Source of the DNA: Mycobacterium pseudokansasii
GTDB taxonomy: Bacteria; Actinomycetota; Actinomycetes; Mycobacteriales; Mycobacteriaceae
DNA: 64,000 bases
Reading direction: 5' to 3'
Assembly (NCBI RefSeq): GCF_900566075.1
Contig: NZ_UPHU01000001.1
Span: forward strand, 1,426,001-1,490,000
Below, one piece after another: positions 38,226-47,267 of the stretch. The position numbers were made by a program, and so were the translations under genes. The notes below the pieces were generated by a model. The model was not told where the DNA came from. It worked only from the letters and a program-made list of their open reading frames with translations, and did not search any database. Within the stretch, counting starts at the first letter, position 1, and the number at the start of each line of letters is the position of its first letter.

Positions 38226-39506
38226 GTGGAGGAAACGGGCCCCGACAGCGATGTCGAGGTGAGCCGCTACGTTGCCGAGGTCGCCGGCCGACTGCAGCGT
38301 CGGTTGGCCGACGTGACGTCGGAGATCCATCGTGCCCTCGAAGGGCAGATCCCCGATTTGCGCCGCGACGCGCGGATCATGGAGCTGCTCGGGGCCAGCA
38401 TCGAGGGCAACGTGGACACGATGCTGCACGCGTTGCAGTACGACATCGCGGTCGAGCGCGTCGAGGCGCCGACCGCCGCGCTGGAGTACGCGCGCCGATT
38501 GGCGCAACACGGGGTGCCCGTCAACGCGTTGGTGCGCGCCTATCGGCTGGGTCAGCGCAGGATGAACGAGCTGATTTTCGCCGAAATGCGCGCCACCGAG
38601 ATCCCGGAATCGATGCGGGTTGCGGTGATCGAGGCGATGAACGCCGCGATCTTCGAATACATCGACTGGATGTCGCAGCAAGTCGTCGCCGTCTACGAAG
38701 ACGAGCGCGAACGGTGGCTGGAAAACCAGAACGCCCTGCGGGGCGTGCGGGTGCGCGAACTCCTGGCCGCAACCAAGAGCATCGATGTCGACGCGGCAAC
38801 CACGGCGATTCGCTATCCGTTGCGCTGGCACCACGTCGGGCTGATCATGTGGTCCGGGGACCAAGATTTCGATGTCGACGAACTTCCCCGGCTGCAACGG
38901 TTTCTTCGCGGGCTGGGTGAATCCGTCGGCGCTGAGGCCAGCCCCCTGTTTGTGGCCGCCGACCGTAGTTGCGGATGGGCCTGGCTGCCTTTTCGGGCCG
39001 CTGTCGCCGATGCTGTTTCGAAAGTCCGCCAGTTCGCGCTGTCCCGGCCGAATTCACCCAATGTGGCAATAGGAAACATGGCCGGCGGCGTCGAGGGCTT
39101 CCGCCGCACCCACCGGGAGGCGCGCGAGGCCCACGGTGTCGCGATCGCCGGTGATCGCCGCGCAGCGACGGTGGTGGCGGCCGGTGACCCGGGGCTGTCC
39201 GTCGTGGCGCGTATAGGTGGCGATTTGGCCGGCACCCGCGACTGGGTAGCCCGGGTGCTCGGAGACTTGGCGGGGGACAACGAAAACGACGAGCGCCTGC
39301 GGGAGACGCTGCGCGTGTTCCTGGGTTGCGGCGCCAGCTACAAGATGGCCGCCGCCGAGCTCAACATGCACTTCAACACGGTGAAGTATCGAGTTGGCCG
39401 CGCCGTCGCCCGGCGGGGCCGGGACATCGGCGGCGATCGGCTCGACGTGGAACTGGCATTGCTTGCCTGTCACTGGTACGGCGCCGCGGTGCTGCAGCCG
39501 AAATAG
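38226..39506 (+). CDS. PucR/CdaR-type transcriptional regulator (second copy)
   Basis: 426-residue regulator. N-terminal helical domain with ALEYARRLAQHGVPVNALVR and AYRLGQRRMNELIFAEM, a central GGDEF-like CdaR segment, and the C-terminal PucR helix-turn-helix RLRETLRVFLGCGASYKMAA, LNMHFNTVKYRVGRAVARRG. GTG at 38226. Divergent from the DUF3556/FAD-oxidoreductase operon across 135 bases, so it is the obvious candidate regulator for that operon. It has the same domain plan as the regulators at 7330 and 41090. Confidence 0.87.
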   Translation: MEETGPDSDVEVSRYVAEVAGRLQRRLADVTSEIHRALEGQIPDLRRDARIMELLGASIEGNVDTMLHALQYDIAVERVEAPTAALEYARRLAQHGVPVNALVRAYRLGQRRMNELIFAEMRATEIPESMRVAVIEAMNAAIFEYIDWMSQQVVAVYEDERERWLENQNALRGVRVRELLAATKSIDVDAATTAIRYPLRWHHVGLIMWSGDQDFDVDELPRLQRFLRGLGESVGAEASPLFVAADRSCGWAWLPFRAAVADAVSKVRQFALSRPNSPNVAIGNMAGGVEGFRRTHREAREAHGVAIAGDRRAATVVAAGDPGLSVVARIGGDLAGTRDWVARVLGDLAGDNENDERLRETLRVFLGCGASYKMAAAELNMHFNTVKYRVGRAVARRGRDIGGDRLDVELALLACHWYGAAVLQPK

Positions 39507-39523
39507 CCGGGCCGGCCGCCGCC

Positions 39524-39643
39524 TCAGCCAGCGGCCCGGTCGGTGGCCGGGGCGGTGAGGGCGTGCACCAAGGTGATGATCGCCGGGACGAGCGCCGGGA
39601 ACAGGGTCAGAGCGAGCATTCCGGCAATGGTCAAGTACGGCAT
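39524..39643 (-). CDS. 39-residue small hydrophobic protein
   Basis: ATG 39643 to TGA 39524. The product MPYLTIAGMLALTLFPALVP continues AIITLVHALTAPATDRAAG: one probable transmembrane helix with a short polar tail. It is convergent with the second PucR gene (17-base gap) and lies downstream of the third PucR gene on the same strand, with a GACAAAACCGGG word about 180 bases upstream. The Shine-Dalgarno is weak. Small single-helix proteins of this kind are easily missed; function unknown. Confidence 0.45.
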   Translation of the reverse strand: MPYLTIAGMLALTLFPALVPAIITLVHALTAPATDRAAG

Positions 39644-39820
39644 GAGTGGCTCACATTTCTTCCGCCGTGGTGCGGAGGTGAAAAAGGTTATTTCACTGCG
39701 TGATTCGGTATTGAGCGACCGAATTCGAGATCAGTGTCCGGTCAAGCGCGACGCTGCGCCGCTGACAAACGTACTGACTGCGCCGCAGCGCAGGAATGTC
39801 GCCAGCCAACGAAGTTGCGA

Positions 39821-39832
39821 CCCGGTTTTGTC
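39821..39832 (-). promoter_or_regulatory. PucR-associated motif, copy 3
   Basis: GACAAAACCGGG on the minus strand, 34 bases downstream of the stop of the third PucR-type gene, mirroring the position of copy 1 after the first PucR gene. It could serve the small hydrophobic gene downstream. Confidence 0.45.
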
Positions 39833-39866
39833 TTCCGGCGACAAAGCCAGTGCGGCGGGTGCGCTG

Positions 39867-41090
39867 TCAGGGCAGTCGCCGCTGGACCTCGAGGGCCAAG
39901 CACAACTCGGCGAGATCCGTTGGCCGCGAGAGTAACCGGCCGGTCAGTTCCTCGATCCGGCGCAGCCGGTGCCGCACGGTGTTGGGATGGCAGAAGATCG
40001 TCGCGGCGGCCTGGTTGGCAGAGCCGCCGGCGCTTAGCCATGCCTGGAAGGTATCGAGCAGGGTGACGCGCTCCTCGCTGGGCAGCCCATCCAGCCGACC
40101 CAGCACCGAAGACCTGATTTTCGCCATGACTTCCGGGGCGCTGACCGCCGCGACCGCCAGTGGGGCGTCGTCGAAGACGGCAACGAGCGAATCTCCCGGC
40201 GACTTTCCGGTGACTGCCAGTCGGGCACAGCGCAACGCGTCGCTGGTTTCGGCCAGTTCGTGATACGGCTGGCTGATTCCCACGCGCGCGGTGGCGGATT
40301 GCCGCAGCACCTCGACAAGTATGCCGAGCGTCTCGGCTGAATCCCGGCCCCGCAGGTGGACGATGCCGACCTGCAACTCCGGCAACAGCCGCCACGCCGA
40401 GCGGATGTCGCGCGCCGAGAGCTTGCTTTCGATGGTGGGCAATCCCAACTTTCCGATCGCCGGCAGCTCTGCTGCCACGACAACATACGGCCCCGAAGTG
40501 GGCAACCGCAGCAGGTCGGCCGCCTCCCAGAGACTATGTTGGTCAGTGATCCGCCGTGACAGCAGCGCTTCGACCAGCGCCGAGCGCTCTTCCTCCAACT
40601 CCAGAATCTGGGTGGTCAGCTGCTGGCGGTAAGCGCTGGCCATCGCCTGGGTGAAGGTGTCCTGCGCAAGGAACACCCGGGCGGTGGCATCCAGGATCGA
40701 TTCCGTAGGCATGCCTGAGGCGCGCGCGGCGGCGAGGGTCTGTTCCCAGATGAATCGGAAACCGATTCGGTATGCGGTCATCACCGCCGGCAGCGGCACA
40801 CCGGCCAGCGCGCGGATGGTGCCGGTGCGCTCCGCGGGCGAGACGTCCACGTCGGCGTCCCCGGCGAGTGAGTCGAAGACGAACGTGAGGTTCGCCACGC
40901 AGCTTTGGCGTACGTCATCGTTGGTGACCACGGTGCCGTCGCGGTAGGCGTCGATCTCCTGGCACAGCAGGTCAGCCATCGCGTTACCCAATTCAGCAGC
41001 GCGAGACAGCATGAGCCTGCCAAGTTGGACGACGTTCGAGTCGGGAGTGGTGTCTTCCCGGGCTCGAACCGGATGCCTTGACGCGCTCAT
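39867..41090 (-). CDS. PucR/CdaR-type transcriptional regulator (third copy)
   Basis: 407-residue regulator. Helical N-terminal domain (LPAVMTAYRIGFRFIWEQTL), central CdaR segment and the PucR helix-turn-helix LLDTFQAWLSAGGSANQAAA, FCHPNTVRHRLRRIEELTGR. The ATG at 41090 (MSASRHPV) starts the conserved portion; the open frame to 41225 overlaps the region of the divergent ligase gene. Divergent from the acyl-CoA ligase/PhaC/PhaZ operon (150 bases between starts), it is the likely regulator of polyhydroxyalkanoate metabolism here. Confidence 0.87.
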   Translation of the reverse strand: MSASRHPVRAREDTTPDSNVVQLGRLMLSRAAELGNAMADLLCQEIDAYRDGTVVTNDDVRQSCVANLTFVFDSLAGDADVDVSPAERTGTIRALAGVPLPAVMTAYRIGFRFIWEQTLAAARASGMPTESILDATARVFLAQDTFTQAMASAYRQQLTTQILELEEERSALVEALLSRRITDQHSLWEAADLLRLPTSGPYVVVAAELPAIGKLGLPTIESKLSARDIRSAWRLLPELQVGIVHLRGRDSAETLGILVEVLRQSATARVGISQPYHELAETSDALRCARLAVTGKSPGDSLVAVFDDAPLAVAAVSAPEVMAKIRSSVLGRLDGLPSEERVTLLDTFQAWLSAGGSANQAAATIFCHPNTVRHRLRRIEELTGRLLSRPTDLAELCLALEVQRRLP

Positions 41091-41239
41091 ATGTCGAAAC
41101 CTTATGCCGTGTACCCGCGGGATGGGGATGTGCGCGGCCACACCGAACTGACCGTCAGATTGTTTTGCCCAACATTGTGATCCACAGCCTGCCGGATGAC
41201 CATAAGTACAACCACCCACGAGCACTCCGGAGGCACCTG

Positions 41240-42751
41240 ATGGGCACCCTCAGCGACAATCTCGTCGCATCGAAAAGCCGTCACCCCCAACGCATTGCGT
41301 TGCGTTTCGATGATCTGCAGTTCACCTTCGGTGAGTTCGACGCCGCCGCGGCCCGGGTGGCGACACTGCTGGAGCAGGCCGGTATCGAGCCGGGCGATCG
41401 CGTGGGCGTGATGTTGCCCAACACCCCGGCATTCGCCATCGCGTTCTACGGGATCATGTATCGCGGCGCGGTGGCGGTCCCGATGAACCCGCTGCTGAAG
41501 GCCCGGGAGGTGTCCTACTACCTGTCCAACAGCGGCGCCAAAGCGCTGTTCGCGGCACCGGCCTTCGCCGACGAGGCCACCGCCGGCGCCGCCGAGCTGG
41601 GCGCACAGTGCTGGCTCGTCGACGACGCAAGGCTGGCCATGCTGATCGACGACCTGCCCGCCCAGGAGCACCCGGTAAGTCGCGGCGACGACGACGTCGC
41701 GATCATCCTGCATACGTCCGGCACCACCGGAAAGCCCAAGGGCGCCATGCTCACTCATGCAAGCCTTGGCCGCAACGCCGAGGTCAGCGTTCGCACCCTG
41801 ATCCAGACGGGGCCAGACGACGTGGTGATGGGATGCCTGCCGCTGTTCCACGTCTTCGGTCTTACCTGCGGGCTCAACGCGTCGGTCATCGCGGGTGCGA
41901 CGTTGACCCTGATTCCGCGGTTCGACCCGCGCAAGGCGCTGGAGGTGATCGAGCGCGACGCCGTCACCGTCTTTCAGGGGGTGCCGACGATGTACTCCGC
42001 GCTGCTGCGCCTGGCCGCCACGGCCAAGTCCGAGGCGACGCAGAGTCTGCGGGTCTGCGTCTCCGGTGGCGCGGCGCTGCCCGTCCAGGTTCTCACCGAA
42101 TTCGAAACAGCCTTCGGCTGCCCCGTTCTCGAGGGTTACGGACTGTCCGAAAGCTCGCCGGTGGCGGCCTTCAATCATCCGCAGCGACCGCGCAAGGTGG
42201 GTTCGATCGGCACACCGATCGAAGGTGTACAGATGCGGGTCGTTGACCCGAGCGGAGCCGAGGTTCCGCCGGGGGAGGCCGGCGAGATCCAGATCAAGGG
42301 CCACAACGTGATGAAGGGCTACTGGAACCTCCCGGAGGCGACCAGGGCCACCATCACCCCCGATGGTTGGCTGGCCACCGGGGACGTCGGACGCGTCGAC
42401 GAGGACGGCTACTTCTACATCGTCGACCGCACCAAAGACCTGATCATCCGCGGCGGCTACAACGTGTATCCCCGCGAGATCGAGGAAGTGCTCTACGAGC
42501 ATCCGGCGGTGGCCGAGGCTGCCGTCATCGGCTTCCCGCACGACTCCCTCGGTGAGGAGATCGGCGCCGCGGTCGCGCTCAAACACGGTGCCGCGGCGGA
42601 TCCCGACGAATTGCGCGAGTACGTCAAGAGCAGGGTCGCCGCTTATAAATATCCGCGCCTGGTCTGGCTCGTCGACGCGCTGCCCAAGGGCCCAACCGGC
42701 AAGGTCCTCAAACGCGAAATCACCGTTCCGACAACTGAAAGCACACGATAA
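41240..42751 (+). CDS. long/medium-chain acyl-CoA ligase (AMP-forming)
   Basis: 503-residue member of the ANL superfamily. P-loop ILHTSGTTGKPKGAMLTH near residue 156, A5 EGYGLSESSP near 300, A7/A8 DGWLATGDVGRVDEDGYFYI with the hinge DRTKDLIIRGGYNVYPREIE, and the catalytic lysine in GPTGKVLKREI near the end. ATG 41240 has GGAGG upstream. It is the first gene of an operon with a PHA synthase (2-base gap) and a PHA depolymerase, so it most likely activates free (3-hydroxy) fatty acids for polymer synthesis or reuses depolymerisation products. Confidence 0.93.
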   Translation: MGTLSDNLVASKSRHPQRIALRFDDLQFTFGEFDAAAARVATLLEQAGIEPGDRVGVMLPNTPAFAIAFYGIMYRGAVAVPMNPLLKAREVSYYLSNSGAKALFAAPAFADEATAGAAELGAQCWLVDDARLAMLIDDLPAQEHPVSRGDDDVAIILHTSGTTGKPKGAMLTHASLGRNAEVSVRTLIQTGPDDVVMGCLPLFHVFGLTCGLNASVIAGATLTLIPRFDPRKALEVIERDAVTVFQGVPTMYSALLRLAATAKSEATQSLRVCVSGGAALPVQVLTEFETAFGCPVLEGYGLSESSPVAAFNHPQRPRKVGSIGTPIEGVQMRVVDPSGAEVPPGEAGEIQIKGHNVMKGYWNLPEATRATITPDGWLATGDVGRVDEDGYFYIVDRTKDLIIRGGYNVYPREIEEVLYEHPAVAEAAVIGFPHDSLGEEIGAAVALKHGAAADPDELREYVKSRVAAYKYPRLVWLVDALPKGPTGKVLKREITVPTTESTR

Positions 42752-42753
42752 CC

Positions 42754-44454
42754 ATGGCCGAATCTCCGAAACCAGCTGCCGCGCCCGACGAGTTGGCGGC
42801 ACCGCTGGACCTGTTGCTCACCAGCGCCACCCGGCCGTTTGCCAGCCGGATGATGCCCGACGCCACCTGGGCCCGCCTCGGTGCCAACCTTGCCCAACGT
42901 CCCGGCGCCGTCGCCGGTCGCACTGCCACGCTTGCCCGTGAGCTTGGCAGTATCGCGGCGGGAAAGTCCCACCGTGCCCCGGGGCGAGCCGACAAGCGCT
43001 TCAGTGACGTTGCCTGGCAACAGAATCCGCTGCTGCACCGGGTGATGCAGGCCTATCTTGCCGGTGCCGAGACGGCCGAAGGGTTGCTTGCCGACGCTGA
43101 GTTGGATTGGCGCGACCAAGAGAAGATGCAGTTCGTCGTCGACAACCTGGTAGAGGGCCTGGCGCCCAGCAACAACCCGCTGATCAGTCCGCTGGGCTGG
43201 AAGGCTCTGATCGACACGGGGGGCCTGAGCGCGGTGCGGGGCATGCGGGCTTTTGTGCGAGACATGCTTTCGAAGCCGCGCGTGCCGTCGATGGTCGAGC
43301 CCGATGCCTTCGTGGTGGGCGAGACCGTCGCCATCACCAAGGGAGCGGTGGTCCTGCAAACCTCGATGTTCGAATTGATTCAGTACACCCCGCAGACAGC
43401 CAAGGTGCGGAGCATTCCGTTGCTCATGGTGCCGCCGGTGATCAACAAGTTCTACATCATGGACATCGCACCGGGACGCAGCATGATCGAATACTTCCTG
43501 CAGCAGGGCCAACAGGTGTTTGCCATTTCATGGCGTAATCCTCAGGCGCGCCACCGGGATTGGGGTTTCGACGCGTACGGCGGGGCGATCGTGGCGGCAA
43601 TGGACGCGGTCCAGAACATCGCCGGCACCGACAGCGTGCACCTGATGGCCAGTTGCTCGGGCGGCATCATCGCGGCGATGACGGCGGCCCACCTCGCCCA
43701 TATCGGCGAGGCCGATCGGGTGGCCGGTCTTACTCTGGCCGTCACCGTGCTGGACGAGACTCGCGCCGGCTTCGCCGCCGCGGCCATGAGCGATCGCGCA
43801 GCGCAGACGGCTATTCGAGTTTCGGCCAGGAAGGGCTACCTGGACGGGCGGGACATGGCCGAGATGTTTGCCTGGCTGCGACCGACCGACCTGGTGTGGC
43901 GGTACTGGGTGAACAACTATGTGCAGGGCCGCAAGCCGGCGGCTTTCGATGTGTTGTTCTGGAACGCCGACACCACCCGAATGGCGGCGGCACTGCATCG
44001 CGACATGGTGCTCATGGGGCTGCGCAATGCGCTGGTGATGCCGGGCGCGGTCACCATGCTGGGCAGTCCGGTAGACCTGGCCAACATCACCTCCGATGCG
44101 TATGTGATCGGCGGCATAGCAGACCACATCTCGCCGTGGCAGGCCACCTACCGCAGCGCACGACTGCTGGGCAGCAAGGACAATCGTTACGTCTTGTCCA
44201 CCAGCGGCCACATCGCCGCTCTGGTCAACCCGCCGGGAAATCCTAAGGCGTCGTTCCGGACGGGTCTGGTCGATGCGGAGAAGCCCGAAGAGTGGCTCGA
44301 GGCTGCGCAGCAGTCCGCGGGGTCCTGGTGGCCCGACTACGTGAGCTGGCTCGCCGAGCGCAGCGGCCCGGAGGTCGACGCCCCCAAAGCGCTTGGCGGG
44401 CATGGTCTGCCACCGCTCGGGCCGGCGCCGGGCACCTATGTGAAGGAGAAGTGA
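42754..44454 (+). CDS. phaC: polyhydroxyalkanoate synthase PhaC
   Basis: 566-residue polymerase joining 3-hydroxyacyl-CoA units. The lipase-like box reads MASCSGGIIAAMTA with the catalytic Cys at residue 301. The conserved tryptophan-rich segment VFAISWRNPQARHRDWGFDA precedes it, and the Asp (GGIADHISPW) and His (STSGHIAAL) of the triad follow. The N-terminal domain (NPLLHRVMQAYLA) is typical of class I/II synthases. Flanked by an acyl-CoA ligase and a PhaZ-type depolymerase, an arrangement like the medium-chain pha loci of pseudomonads. M. tuberculosis has no such cluster at this position. Confidence 0.93.
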   Translation: MAESPKPAAAPDELAAPLDLLLTSATRPFASRMMPDATWARLGANLAQRPGAVAGRTATLARELGSIAAGKSHRAPGRADKRFSDVAWQQNPLLHRVMQAYLAGAETAEGLLADAELDWRDQEKMQFVVDNLVEGLAPSNNPLISPLGWKALIDTGGLSAVRGMRAFVRDMLSKPRVPSMVEPDAFVVGETVAITKGAVVLQTSMFELIQYTPQTAKVRSIPLLMVPPVINKFYIMDIAPGRSMIEYFLQQGQQVFAISWRNPQARHRDWGFDAYGGAIVAAMDAVQNIAGTDSVHLMASCSGGIIAAMTAAHLAHIGEADRVAGLTLAVTVLDETRAGFAAAAMSDRAAQTAIRVSARKGYLDGRDMAEMFAWLRPTDLVWRYWVNNYVQGRKPAAFDVLFWNADTTRMAAALHRDMVLMGLRNALVMPGAVTMLGSPVDLANITSDAYVIGGIADHISPWQATYRSARLLGSKDNRYVLSTSGHIAALVNPPGNPKASFRTGLVDAEKPEEWLEAAQQSAGSWWPDYVSWLAERSGPEVDAPKALGGHGLPPLGPAPGTYVKEK

Positions 44455-44457
44455 GTC

Positions 44458-45270
44458 ATGCCCGGTAGCCACGTTGCGAGCGCGCATGGCGAAGAGCTCT
44501 ATCTGTGCGTGGGAGGACAGCGGATCCGAGTCAACGTACGCCGGGGAACCGGTGTGCCGCTGGTGTTGTGCAACGGAATCGGGGCGAGCCTGGAAGTGCT
44601 CGATCCGCTGGTGGAGGAGCTCGACTCCACGGTCGTCAGATTTGACGTTCCCGGGACCGGCGGATCACCCACATCCGTTCTGCCCTATGGGTTTCCCTAC
44701 CTTGCCTGGGTGATGGGGCGGCTCCTGCGCAAGCTCGACCTAGGGGTGGTGGATGTGCTCGGACTGTCCTGGGGAGGCGCCTTGGCGCAGCAATTCGCCT
44801 TTCAGAATCCTCGCCGATGCCGTCGGCTGGTGCTGGTCGCGACGGGCACGGGGGTGGTCATGGTTCCCGGCCACCCCCGGGTTCTGGCGAAAATGCTTAC
44901 CCCGAGGCGCTTTTCGGATCCTAACTATGCGGCATCCATCGCCGCTGAGCTCTACGGTGGTACCGTCCGTGCCCACGGCGACGACGTGGCGCAACTCTTC
45001 GTGCGGCAATTGCGTGCCGGATCGAAGATCGGCTATCTTCACCAGCTGCTCGCCGGTTCGGTGTGGACCAGTCTGTTCGCGCTACCGGCGGTGCGCCAGG
45101 AGACGTTGATCGTGGCGGGCACCGATGATCCGATCATTCCGGTTGCCAACGCTCACATCATGAACACCTTGCTGCCTCGTTCGCGGCTGCACCTGCATTC
45201 CGGGGGTCACATCGACCTCGTGCACAACGCGGTTGAGCTCGCTCCCGTCATCGAACAGTTCCTGGGCTGA
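44458..45270 (+). CDS. phaZ: intracellular PHA depolymerase (PhaZ-type alpha/beta hydrolase)
   Basis: 270-residue hydrolase. The match to pseudomonad intracellular PhaZ is clear: PLVLCNGIGASLEVLDPLVE, RFDVPGTGGSPTS, VDVLGLSWGGALAQQFAFQN (Ser near residue 103), GSKIGYLHQLLAGSVWTSLF, and the acid and base in VAGTDDPIIP and HSGGHIDLVH. ATG at 44458, 3 bases after the phaC stop, so it belongs to the same operon. It mobilises stored medium-chain PHA. The alternative assignment, a generic hydrolase, is unlikely given the context. Confidence 0.88.
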   Translation: MPGSHVASAHGEELYLCVGGQRIRVNVRRGTGVPLVLCNGIGASLEVLDPLVEELDSTVVRFDVPGTGGSPTSVLPYGFPYLAWVMGRLLRKLDLGVVDVLGLSWGGALAQQFAFQNPRRCRRLVLVATGTGVVMVPGHPRVLAKMLTPRRFSDPNYAASIAAELYGGTVRAHGDDVAQLFVRQLRAGSKIGYLHQLLAGSVWTSLFALPAVRQETLIVAGTDDPIIPVANAHIMNTLLPRSRLHLHSGGHIDLVHNAVELAPVIEQFLG

Positions 45271-45377
45271 GCCGGGTGCGCGACCGTAACGCCACGGCGA
45301 ACAATCGCCACTCAGACTCAAGTGGTCGCTGCAACACCTGAGGAGTTCGGAGATGTTGCCGACCCGGCCGGGCGGGA

Positions 45378-46226
45378 TCAAGGCTGGACGTATCCCGGCG
45401 GGTTGACTTCTTCCACCCACAGGTCGACGCCGAGCTTGGCCCCCGGTATGCAGTCGTATACCGACAAATCGGTGACGCCGGATTCCACCAGAACGTCCTC
45501 GCACAGCACCGAGTTGCCGGTGTATTCGCGGGAAGGCTTGTTGAGGACGACATAGGCCGCATCGGCATACACCTCGGGCTTACGGGCGCGAGCCATCGCC
45601 TCATCGCCGCCGAGCAGGTTCTGCACCGCAGCCGTGGCCACCAGCGTGCGTGGCCACAGCGTGTTCGACGCGATCCCCTCGTCGCGCATCTCCTCGGCGA
45701 TTCCCAGCGCGCACAGTGTCATGCCGAATTTAGCCATCATGTAGGCCGTCGGCTTCAGCCACTTCTTGTCCAGCAACACCGGTGGCGACAGCGTCAGAAT
45801 GTGCGGGTTCTCCCGACCCTTCATGTGTGGGATGCACGCTTGCGACACGGCGTACGTGCCGCGCACCTGGATTCCGTTCATCAGGTCAAAGCGCTTCATC
45901 GGGACTTCGGTGATGGACCCGAGGTTGATTGCCGAGGCATTGTTGACGCAGATGTCGATGCCGCCGAACCGTTCGACGGTCTGGGCGACTGCGGACTCGA
46001 CCGAATCTGGGTCTCGGACGTCCCCCACGATCGGCAGGGCCTGACCGCCGGCTTCCTCCAGCTCCTTGGCGGCGGTGTACACCGTGCCCGGCAGCTTCGG
46101 GTGGGGATCGGCGGTCTTGGCGATCAAGGCGATGTTGGCACCGTCTTGTGCGGCGCGTTTGGCGATCGCCAGGCCGATGCCACGACTGGCGCCAGAGATG
46201 AACATGGTCTTGCCGTTAAGGGACAT
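45378..46226 (-). CDS. short-chain dehydrogenase/reductase (Rv3224-like)
   Basis: 282-residue SDR similar to human HSDL2-type enzymes. NADP motif TMFISGASRGIGLAIAKRAA, NNASAINLGS, and the catalytic Tyr-Lys pair in AYMMAKFGMTLCALGIAEE, with LTLSPP upstream supplying the Ser region. Orthologue of Rv3224, which lies next to sigH in H37Rv as here. ATG 46226. It is convergent with phaZ and divergent from sigH. The physiological substrate is unknown; a role in fatty acyl or steroid metabolism is often assumed. Confidence 0.93.
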   Translation of the reverse strand: MSLNGKTMFISGASRGIGLAIAKRAAQDGANIALIAKTADPHPKLPGTVYTAAKELEEAGGQALPIVGDVRDPDSVESAVAQTVERFGGIDICVNNASAINLGSITEVPMKRFDLMNGIQVRGTYAVSQACIPHMKGRENPHILTLSPPVLLDKKWLKPTAYMMAKFGMTLCALGIAEEMRDEGIASNTLWPRTLVATAAVQNLLGGDEAMARARKPEVYADAAYVVLNKPSREYTGNSVLCEDVLVESGVTDLSVYDCIPGAKLGVDLWVEEVNPPGYVQP

Positions 46227-46373
46227 GGCGTCACACTAACGTGACCGGCGACCCATCCGAATTGCGGGACGTCCCCGGCGCGCCTCGGTAACTCGATGAT
46301 CCTTCGGGGGCCCCGCAGGAGGTGTAGGCGGGCGTCCCGTCCGGCCGCCGGCGAACCGTCGGAGCTGCGGCTC

Positions 46374-46400
46374 GGAAATAGTGTGCCCGCTCACGCCGTT
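46374..46400 (+). promoter_or_regulatory. candidate SigH-dependent promoter upstream of sigH
   Basis: GGAAAT at 46374, 17 bases, then CGTT at 46397 fits the published SigH consensus (GGAA-type -35, CGTT-type -10). It lies 217 bases before the sigH ATG and would allow positive autoregulation, as known for M. tuberculosis sigH. The rest of the 390-base gap to the SDR gene shows no gene. Confidence 0.5.
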
Positions 46401-46616
46401 GATTGATGCGGTCCTTGCGGCCGTCCGGCGATAACAAGATTCAACGGACCGAGGCAAATGCTGTCGGTCGCGACCTCTACATTGGGGGAAGGGAGCCCGG
46501 TGTCAACTGCGACGAGCCTGCTATGTGAGGAGCAGTTGGATCGCTTCCTTGCGAATCCGGCATGGCCTTTGACGCTGTCCGGTGACACCGCAACCGAAGG
46601 GACCGTGTTAATCAAG

Positions 46617-47267
46617 ATGGCCGACATCGATGGCGAGACCCGGTCGGAGGTTCCCGGTCCCCAGCCGAATGCGGAGACGGACGAGCAACTGACCGCGCGC
46701 TTCGAGCGCGACGCGATTCCACTGCTCGACCAGTTGTATGGTGGCGCGCTGCGCATGACACGTAATCCGGCCGATGCCGAGGACTTGCTGCAAGAGACCA
46801 TGGTGAAGGCCTACGCGGGATTTCGCTCCTTTCGGGAAGGCACCAACCTCAAGGCTTGGCTGTACCGGATCCTGACCAACACCTACATCAACAGCTACCG
46901 CAAGAAACAGCGTCAACCCGCGGAGTATCCGACCGAGGCGATCACCGACTGGCAACTGGCCGCCAACGCCGAGCACTCCTCGAGCGGGCTGCGTTCGGCT
47001 GAGGTCGAGGCGCTCGAGGCGTTGCCGGACTCCGAAATCAAAGAGGCGTTGCAGGCCTTGCCGGAGGAATTCCGGATGGCGGTCTACTACGCCGACGTCG
47101 AGGGTTTTCCTTACAAGGAAATCGCCGAAATCATGGATACGCCGATCGGGACGGTGATGTCGCGACTGCACCGCGGTCGACGTCAGCTGCGGGCTCTGTT
47201 GGCTGACGTCGCCAAAGAGCGGGGCTTTGTCCGCGGTGACCAACCCCACGAGGAGGTGTCGTCATGA
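46617..47267 (+). CDS. sigH: ECF sigma factor SigH
   Basis: 216-residue ECF sigma factor for oxidative and heat stress (Rv3223c orthologue). Region 2: [20 protein letters not shown], then [20 protein letters not shown]. Region 4: [20 protein letters not shown], then [23 protein letters not shown] 46617 (MADIDG) reproduces the known length; the frame is open to 46458, but that stretch contains the leader. The stop overlaps the rshA start (ATGA), the usual sigma/anti-sigma coupling. It directs expression of thioredoxin and other thiol-stress genes elsewhere in the genome. Confidence 0.97.
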   Translation: MADIDGETRSEVPGPQPNAETDEQLTARFERDAIPLLDQLYGGALRMTRNPADAEDLLQETMVKAYAGFRSFREGTNLKAWLYRILTNTYINSYRKKQRQPAEYPTEAITDWQLAANAEHSSSGLRSAEVEALEALPDSEIKEALQALPEEFRMAVYYADVEGFPYKEIAEIMDTPIGTVMSRLHRGRRQLRALLADVAKERGFVRGDQPHEEVSS

